This document shows, piece after piece, positions 43,637 to 48,667 of a stretch of DNA of 48,667 bases. Under the pieces are notes generated by a model, which made no database searches, was not told the origin of the DNA, and was given only the letters and a program-made list of their open reading frames with translations. The position numbers and the translations under genes are program-made. Source of the stretch: Candidatus Eisenbacteria bacterium (GTDB lineage Bacteria > Eisenbacteria > RBG-16-71-46 > JASEGR01); contig JASEGR010000011.1 of the NCBI GenBank assembly GCA_030017955.1, forward strand, positions 1-48,667, in the 5' to 3' direction. Every line of letters starts with the position of its first letter. Positions within the stretch are counted from its first letter, which is position 1.

Positions 43637-44781
43637 GTGGACTGAGGGTCCTTATCGTGAGTCCTTACCCTTTTCAGATGGACAGGGTGAAAGGGGGAGT
43701 TGAGGCAGTTGCACAGGTTCTGGTTCCTGCCCTGGTTTCCCGGGAAGAGATTGAGGCGGTCAGGGTCGTTACTTTTGGCAGCGGCGCCGCTGGATGTGAA
43801 GAGGCAAAAATAGATTCCAAGCTGACCGTGCACCTACTGCCCGCACAGAGGCGCTACGCACTGCTGACCGGCGGCAGGTCAAGCGTTCTCCTTGCAAGGC
43901 AGATTGTGAATGAGTTCCGTCCCGATATTGTTCATGCTCAGGGAGTGGGAGTGTATGGGGAGGTCGGCACATGCCTGGGAGTGCCGGCCGTGGTAACAGT
44001 CCATGGTATGGTGCACGTTGAAGTTCGCCTGGGCGAGAAAAGCATTCTCAAACGAACGGCGCGCACGTGGCTCTTGGACCGGATGGTGCGCCGCGTGCTC
44101 GGGCGCGCAAGAGTAGTCATTTCGACATCGGAACATGGGGGACAGATGTTGGGAAAGTGGATGCGGAACCATCATGTGGTGATATCGAATCCGGTTCGTC
44201 CGGCATTCTTTGATTACCGGAGAGAACCGGATCCGGGTAGAATTCTTTTTGCCGGAAGCATGATTCCACTCAAGAATGTGCTGGGAATCGTGCGTGCATT
44301 TGCTCTGGTGAAGGCGAAGGTGCGTGATGCCCGGCTCGATTTGGCGGGTCCGGCAAGTGATGCGGACTACTCGGCCCAGGTGAGGCAGCTGGTCAGCCGG
44401 CTCGGCCTGGGATCTGCTGTTGCGTTTCATGGCTTTGTGGAGGATAATATATTGCTCGAATTAATGGGGCGCTGTTCGGTATTGACTCTCTTCTCGATCC
44501 AGGAAGCAGCGCCGACGGTGGTCTCGCAGGCGATGGCCATGGGAAGGCCGGTTGTTGCTTCGCGGGTAGGCGGCGTCCCCGAGATCGTCATAGATGGTGA
44601 TAATGGTTTTATAGTAGAGGCGGGTGATGAAGCGGCCCTGGCCGACCGCCTGGTCGCGCTGCTGAAGTCACAAGAGCTTTGTCAATCAATGGGGGCACGC
44701 GGTCGTGAGATTGCCCGACAGCGATTCGAGCCCTCGATAGTGGCACATCAAACACTGGGGGCATACAAACTAGCCATATAA
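43633..44781 (+). CDS. Glycosyltransferase family 4
   Basis: 382 residues from the ATG at 43633, which overlaps the murJ stop. GT-B fold: the N-terminal domain begins LRVLIVSPYPFQMDRVKGGVEAVAQVL, contains PDIVHAQGVGVYGE and VTVHGMVH. The C-terminal nucleotide-sugar domain has ILFAGSMIPLKNVLGIVRAFALV and QEAAPTVVSQAMAMGRPVVASRVGGVPEIV. In the usual E-x7-E motif the second Glu is Gln here, as in the next gene. Cytoplasmic enzyme, probably building the surface glycan that the flippase exports. Donor and acceptor are unknown. Confidence 0.92.
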   Translation: MSGLRVLIVSPYPFQMDRVKGGVEAVAQVLVPALVSREEIEAVRVVTFGSGAAGCEEAKIDSKLTVHLLPAQRRYALLTGGRSSVLLARQIVNEFRPDIVHAQGVGVYGEVGTCLGVPAVVTVHGMVHVEVRLGEKSILKRTARTWLLDRMVRRVLGRARVVISTSEHGGQMLGKWMRNHHVVISNPVRPAFFDYRREPDPGRILFAGSMIPLKNVLGIVRAFALVKAKVRDARLDLAGPASDADYSAQVRQLVSRLGLGSAVAFHGFVEDNILLELMGRCSVLTLFSIQEAAPTVVSQAMAMGRPVVASRVGGVPEIVIDGDNGFIVEAGDEAALADRLVALLKSQELCQSMGARGREIARQRFEPSIVAHQTLGAYKLAI

Positions 44782-44791
44782 GGTAAGTGAC

Positions 44792-45847
44792 ATGACCGAA
44801 AAACTGCGCGTGGTCATGGGTACTGTTTACCCTTACGACGAGTCCAGGATTCGGGGTGGCGTTGAGGCCGTGGCTTTTTACCTCACCCAGGCTTTAGCCA
44901 AGCGGGATGACCTTGAACTCCACGTGGTTTCATGCAACCGGACTCTCCATCCTCATGTTGTGCATGCTCAAGGTTTCAGTGAGTATGCATTGGCTGCCTC
45001 TTCGCGAGATTGTTTGTTGCTTGCGGTCCACGGTGTAGAAGCGATGGTGCCTCACATGCGCAATATCGCCCATTATCAGGGTGCAACCGGCGCCTACCGC
45101 AGATGGATCGCCCCCTGGATTGCGGCGCAGAGCATACGGAATGCCCGCGGAATTATTTCCAATGCGGGTGGGTACATTACTGATCTACTGGCAGGCCAAC
45201 TGGCCGGCAAGGCTGTTTATTCAGTCTTCAATCCAGTTGCCGATGACTTCTTTGAGCTCGGGAATGGTCAAGCCGACCCGAGCCCGATTATTCTCTGGGT
45301 CGGCAACATCTCTGAGCGGAAAGATGTCGTTGGATTGATTCAGGCGTTCGCCTCGGTTTCCCGGCATGTTCCCCAGGCCCGCTTACGAATCGTGGGCGGG
45401 AATTCAGAGCCGATGTATTTTGAACGCGTGAAGAGAGAGATTGTCAACTGCGGCTTGGAGGCGGTTGTTGACCTTGTTGGTCGAATTGAACAGACGTCAC
45501 TGCTGAAGGAATACTCTGCCGCAATGGTGGTAGCGCTGTCCTCCATCGAGGAAACCGCCCCCATGGCAGTTGCTCAGGCGATGGCTGCAGGTAAAGCAGT
45601 AGTGTCCACCCGGGTGGGCGGTACTCCATGGATGGTAGAGGATGGAGTGACCGGCTGCCTTGTAGATGTGGGGGATATCAGCGGGATGACTGACCGTATG
45701 TTGGAGTTGCTGCAGAACAAGGACAAACGCGAGCGCATGGGACGGGCGGCGAGACAAACAGCCCTGGAGCGATTCTCCGCCGATGGCGTGGCCGAAAAAA
45801 CTGCGCAGGCCTATCGCGATCTCTTCGAAAGAAGGAGGCAGGGTTGA
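44792..45847 (+). CDS. Glycosyltransferase family 4, shortened N-terminal domain
   Basis: 351 residues, related to the gene before it. VVMGTVYPYDESRIRGGVEAVAFYL starts the N-terminal domain. HVVSCNRTL is joined almost directly to HPHVVHAQGFSEYAL, so about 40 residues usually found between these strands are missing. The C-terminal domain is complete (ILWVGNISERKDVVGLIQAF, EETAPMAVAQAMAAGKAVVSTRVGG). The missing part would form part of the acceptor site, so it may have changed specificity or be impaired. It ends in TTGA overlap with the epimerase gene. Confidence 0.9.
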   Translation: MTEKLRVVMGTVYPYDESRIRGGVEAVAFYLTQALAKRDDLELHVVSCNRTLHPHVVHAQGFSEYALAASSRDCLLLAVHGVEAMVPHMRNIAHYQGATGAYRRWIAPWIAAQSIRNARGIISNAGGYITDLLAGQLAGKAVYSVFNPVADDFFELGNGQADPSPIILWVGNISERKDVVGLIQAFASVSRHVPQARLRIVGGNSEPMYFERVKREIVNCGLEAVVDLVGRIEQTSLLKEYSAAMVVALSSIEETAPMAVAQAMAAGKAVVSTRVGGTPWMVEDGVTGCLVDVGDISGMTDRMLELLQNKDKRERMGRAARQTALERFSADGVAEKTAQAYRDLFERRRQG

Positions 45848-46803
45848 TAGAGAAACAACAATGGGCTTTGCGACACGTGCTGGTCACAGGCGGAGCCGGC
45901 TTCATTGGTTCACATCTGGTGGAACAACTGACAAAGAGAGGCACTGTGGTTACCGTCGTCGATGACCTCAGCGCGGGCAGACGGGAGAACCTGGTGGGTG
46001 CGGGCGGCAGGGCGCACCTGAAGCAAGCGGATATTCGGCAACTGCGATGGGAAGAATTGCTCGGCGAGCAATCTTATGATGTAATTTTCCATCTTGCGGC
46101 CAACGCCTATGTCCCGCCCTCTGTGGAACGGCCGGCGTGGGACTACGGGATTAATCTGGCGGGTACGTTTCAATTGCTTGAAGCCCTGCGGCAAATGCGG
46201 TGGCCCGGAGCGCTTATCTACGCTTCATCGGCAGCCGTGTACGGCGAGCCGGTCCGGATGCCCATACAGGAGGAGGATGCCACAGTTCCGATATCTCCGT
46301 ACGGCGTTGCCAAGCTGGCAGCAGAGCGGTACATTGCCGTGTACAGTCAACTCTATGGCCTGAGGGCCGCGTCCATGCGTTTCTTTTCGGTCTATGGACC
46401 GCGTCAGCGCAAACAGGTAGTGTATGATCTTATCCAAAAGGTCGTTCGGAATCCGACGGAATTGCCGATCTACGGTGATGGAACTCAGACGCGCGATTTC
46501 AACTATGTGGATGACACAGCGCGTGCCATGATACTGGCTGCCGAATGTGCCTCACTGCAAGGTGAAACCTATAACGTAGCTTCTGGCCGTGAATGCTCCA
46601 TCCGGGAACTGGCAGAGATTATCTGCGGGATTCTGCGTGCACAGCCTCGATTCATTTACAGTGGTTCGATCCGGCCCGGAGATCCAGAAAAATGGAAAGT
46701 GAACCTCGACCGTTTGACAACGTTGGGCTACCGGCCGCAGGTCACAATGGAAGAAGGCGTCAGGCGAACTGCGGATTGGATCCTCGGGAGCTCGGCTCAC
46801 TGA
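45844..46803 (+). CDS. NAD-dependent epimerase/dehydratase (GalE-like SDR)
   Basis: 319 residues from the TTG at 45844, supported by GAAGGAGG upstream. Extended SDR fold: HVLVTGGAGFIGSHLVEQL, VDDLSAGRRENL, FHLAANAYVPPSVERP, YASSAAVYGEP, then the catalytic YGVAK and FFSVYGPRQRKQ. It is probably a UDP-sugar 4-epimerase or related enzyme supplying sugars for the glycan. It overlaps the preceding glycosyltransferase by 4 nt, so translation is likely coupled. Confidence 0.9.
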   Translation: MIEKQQWALRHVLVTGGAGFIGSHLVEQLTKRGTVVTVVDDLSAGRRENLVGAGGRAHLKQADIRQLRWEELLGEQSYDVIFHLAANAYVPPSVERPAWDYGINLAGTFQLLEALRQMRWPGALIYASSAAVYGEPVRMPIQEEDATVPISPYGVAKLAAERYIAVYSQLYGLRAASMRFFSVYGPRQRKQVVYDLIQKVVRNPTELPIYGDGTQTRDFNYVDDTARAMILAAECASLQGETYNVASGRECSIRELAEIICGILRAQPRFIYSGSIRPGDPEKWKVNLDRLTTLGYRPQVTMEEGVRRTADWILGSSAH

Positions 46804-46837
46804 AACATCACCCAGCAGAATGGCAGGAGAGAGGATT

Positions 46838-46897
46838 ATGTCCGTGCGATTGAAGAGTTCGGACGGAACCGGGCGCTATTCTTGCCGGACGAGGTAA
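46838..46897 (+). CDS. Possible 19-residue leader ORF
   Basis: ATG at 46838 has a strong GGAGAGAGG ribosome site and runs 19 codons to TAA, ending 4 nt before the GTG start of the next SDR gene. The peptide (MSVRLKSSDGTGRYSCRTR) matches nothing known to me. It may be a leader that passes ribosomes on to the next gene, or a remnant. Confidence 0.25.
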   Translation: MSVRLKSSDGTGRYSCRTR

Positions 46898-46901
46898 GCT
46901 A

Positions 46902-47864
46902 GTGACGAAAAGCGTGCTAATCACGGGGGCGGCTGGGTTCGTTGGCCAACACCTGGCAGAACAGCTTTGTGAAGATGGGGCCGCACGTGCCGAGGGAGTT
47001 GCAGTTCATGGGGTGGATTTACCGGGCATCCCTGCGCCTGCCGACCTTTATGCAGAATGGTTCCAGTGCGACGTCACCGATGCCGCGCATGTGGCTGCAG
47101 TTATCGGCCAGGTTCGGCCGGATTACGTCTTTCACCTGGCTGCACTGCTCAAGAGCGAATCGTTGGTAGATCTATTGAGGATCAATGTGGTCGGCACTCA
47201 GAATGTGTTGGATGCACTTGTGGAAGTCAAGCCGGAAGCACGCGTGCTGGTCACCGGCTCGTCGGCGGAATATGGGTTGGTGCACCCCGGCGAATTGCCC
47301 GTCAGAGAAGAAAACGAACTCCGTCCGCTTAGCCCATATGGAGTCAGCAAGGCGGCACAGAGCCTTCTTGCAGTCCGGTACGCCTATCGCTACAGCATGA
47401 CCGTGATACGGACCCGGACATTCAATTTAACCGGACCGGGCGAACCTGACTCATTGGTATGCTCTGCCTTTGCAAAGCAGATAGCCGAGATTGAGATGGG
47501 AAAGTCTTCGCCGACGCTGAAGGTTGGAAATCTTGGCACAGAGCGGGATTTCACAGACGTGCGTGATGCCGTTCGGGCATATTGGCTTGCGATCCGGCAC
47601 GGAAAAGCCGGCCAGGTCTATAACGTGAGCTCAGGCGTGGCGACGCCCATCAGGGACATGCTCGACACGCTGCTCGCGATGGCATCAACTTCTACGAGGA
47701 TTCAGATCCAGGAACTTGCCGAGCGGCGCACTGCCTGGGACGTTCCTTCGCAATTGGGAAATGCAGCCCGGCTCAGCGAGATGACCGGTTGGAAACCGGA
47801 GATTCCGCTGAAGCAGAGCCTGAAGGATAATCTGGACAGTTGGCGCAGCTCTCTGGCCAAGTAG
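46902..47864 (+). CDS. NAD-dependent epimerase, GDP-6-deoxy-D-mannose reductase-like
   Basis: 320 residues from the GTG at 46902, with GAGG 7 nt upstream. Extended SDR: SVLITGAAGFVGQHLAEQL, QCDVTDAAHVAAVI, FHLAALLKSESLVDLLRINVVGTQNVL, VTGSSAEYGLVHPGELPVREE, catalytic YGVSK, RTRTFNLTGPGEP and GNLGTERDFTDVRDAVRAYW. The SSAEYG and LSPYGVSK wording is typical of RMD and GDP-mannose dehydratase relatives, so a deoxyhexose such as rhamnose is a reasonable product. No dehydratase partner is in view. Confidence 0.88.
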   Translation: MTKSVLITGAAGFVGQHLAEQLCEDGAARAEGVAVHGVDLPGIPAPADLYAEWFQCDVTDAAHVAAVIGQVRPDYVFHLAALLKSESLVDLLRINVVGTQNVLDALVEVKPEARVLVTGSSAEYGLVHPGELPVREENELRPLSPYGVSKAAQSLLAVRYAYRYSMTVIRTRTFNLTGPGEPDSLVCSAFAKQIAEIEMGKSSPTLKVGNLGTERDFTDVRDAVRAYWLAIRHGKAGQVYNVSSGVATPIRDMLDTLLAMASTSTRIQIQELAERRTAWDVPSQLGNAARLSEMTGWKPEIPLKQSLKDNLDSWRSSLAK

Positions 47865-47878
47865 GAAGTTTGACCATT

Positions 47879-47914
47879 CAACAAGGGCATCCCGCGCGGG
47901 GAACCCGCTTGTTG
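47879..47914 (+). terminator. Strong hairpin at the end of the glycan cluster
   Basis: CAACAAG (47879-47885) pairs with CTTGTTG (47908-47914). Inside, CCCGCGCGGG (47891-47900) is itself a perfect palindrome. No T-run follows, so it may be a Rho-dependent or U-tract-free terminator, or a stability element, separating the glycan cluster from rubrerythrin. Confidence 0.4.
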
Positions 47915-47957
47915 TGGAAGACCGGGTGAGAAGATAGGAAATGGAGGGAGAGCTAGG

Positions 47958-48536
47958 ATGAGCGGATCGATCAGGGGAACAAGGACGGAAAAGAATCTTC
48001 TGGCATCGTTTGCAGGCGAGTCTCAGGCAAGAAACAGATACACGTATTTCGCGAGCGCAGCCAGAAAGCAAGGTTATGAGCAGATTGCCAACATCTTCCT
48101 CGAGACAGCAGAAAATGAGAAAGAACACGCGAAGGTGTTTTTCAAGTACCTGGAGGGCGGAGACGTGGAGATAACCGCATCTTATCCCGCCGGAACGATT
48201 AAGGATACGAAGACTAATCTTGAAGCAGCAGCCGCCGGAGAAAACCTGGAATGGACAACCCTCTACTCGGATTTTGCCAAGATTGCCAAGGATGAAGGTT
48301 TTCCGGAAGTAGCGCAGTCTTATGAACAGATAGCGAAGGTCGAGAAATTCCATGAGTCGAGATACAGAAAACTGATCAACAACATATCGAATTCCGAGGT
48401 CTTCAAGAAAAGATCGATGGTGAAATGGCACTGCATCAATTGCGGCTACATCTTCGAGGGAACCGAAGCGCCAAAAGAATGCCCTGCCTGTAAGCATCCT
48501 CAAGCGTTCTACGAAGTCCTCTGCGAGAATTATTAG
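47958..48536 (+). CDS. Rubrerythrin
   Basis: Non-haem diiron peroxidase that removes hydrogen peroxide in anaerobes and microaerophiles. It has 192 residues: a ferritin-like domain (1-145) with diiron ligands including Glu21 and the E54-x-x-H57 motif, then a rubredoxin-like FeS4 site made by Cys159, Cys162, Cys175 and Cys178. The ATG follows GGAGGGAG. It stands alone after the glycan cluster and points to an anaerobic or oxygen-sensitive life style. Confidence 0.95.
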   Translation: MSGSIRGTRTEKNLLASFAGESQARNRYTYFASAARKQGYEQIANIFLETAENEKEHAKVFFKYLEGGDVEITASYPAGTIKDTKTNLEAAAAGENLEWTTLYSDFAKIAKDEGFPEVAQSYEQIAKVEKFHESRYRKLINNISNSEVFKKRSMVKWHCINCGYIFEGTEAPKECPACKHPQAFYEVLCENY

Positions 48537-48658
48537 GGACAAATGCTTTGGAAGACCGGAGAGGAGTGCGAGAGTGTATTTGACAAGGTTTGACTTGTTA
48601 GACGTCAGCACCCACTGGTGTCCGATTAGAAGTCCAAGAATAGCTGGAGGTTACGGGG

Positions 48659-48667
48659 ATGTCTTTC
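48659..48667 (+). CDS. Possible start of a further gene, cut by the window end
   Basis: ATG at 48659 with GGAGG about 10 nt upstream, followed by only two more codons. Three codons cannot show what it encodes; the ribosome site is the only support. Confidence 0.3.

Noticed and set aside
47685-48611. 308-codon frame on the - strand
   Set aside because: Antisense to the end of the SDR gene and the whole of rubrerythrin, both clear families; Arg/Ser/Cys-rich composition typical of a shadow frame.

Overview
The window looks like chromosomal DNA of an uncultured, free-living, Gram-negative bacterium near the FCB group (Latescibacteria, Eisenbacteria or Krumholzibacteria-like lineages). The grounds are very large secreted proteins ending in a PNPF-type FlgD/T9SS-like C-terminal domain, PorV-like and FadL-like outer-membrane proteins, rubrerythrin, B12 enzymes, and frequent GTG/TTG starts. 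The phylum assignment is inference. No tRNA, rRNA, CRISPR array or prophage was seen.

Layout. 1-18430 is mostly dense housekeeping on the + strand: glyS; tgt-yajC; def-fmt-DUF116-rsmB-PASTA-rpe-btpA-like; ffh-rpsP-khpA-rimM-trmD-rplS-rnhB-yraN; thi4 and a DUF6775-like gene. One secreted-protein gene (2362-3165) lies on the - strand. About 17 copies of a short palindromic repeat (CTCTCCCC-N3-GGGGAGAG, flanked by GTGAGGGG-type ends) fill the gaps here and again at 39577-39737. In glyS and tgt copies lie inside the reading frame, and one forms the end of rnhB.

18892-21410 is a diversity-generating retroelement (DGR). A secreted formylglycine-generating-enzyme-like target protein carries a C-terminal variable repeat (19942-20088). 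It is followed by avd, a DGR-type reverse transcriptase gene cut off before its catalytic YxDD half, and an adenine-rich template repeat (21125-21247) with a strongly structured 3' flank. In a hand alignment about half of the template adenines are substituted in the variable repeat, against about a tenth of the other bases. The cassette therefore has a real mutational history but cannot encode an active reverse transcriptase as assembled here.

21417-26354 encodes a 1645-residue CARDB-rich surface protein. 26381-28043 on the - strand holds two toxin-antitoxin-like modules: a winged-helix/nucleotidyltransferase fusion with a HEPN protein, and a DUF433 antitoxin with a probably decayed partner. 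Both have inverted repeats with a TAGTC core upstream; in the first, one repeat sits between the -35 and -10.

28212-31837 has a secreted alpha/beta hydrolase and a B12/methylmalonyl-CoA module (cobO, meaB, stand-alone B12-binding subunit). 31865-40669 is a cell-envelope block: lipoprotein, FadL-like barrel, a 1705-residue protein with twelve carboxypeptidase-regulatory-like repeats, and a PorV-like protein. 40689-41807 is a DUF362 protein. 42041-47864 is a glycan cluster (MurJ-like flippase, two GT4 glycosyltransferases, two nucleotide-sugar SDRs), followed by rubrerythrin and the first codons of one more gene.
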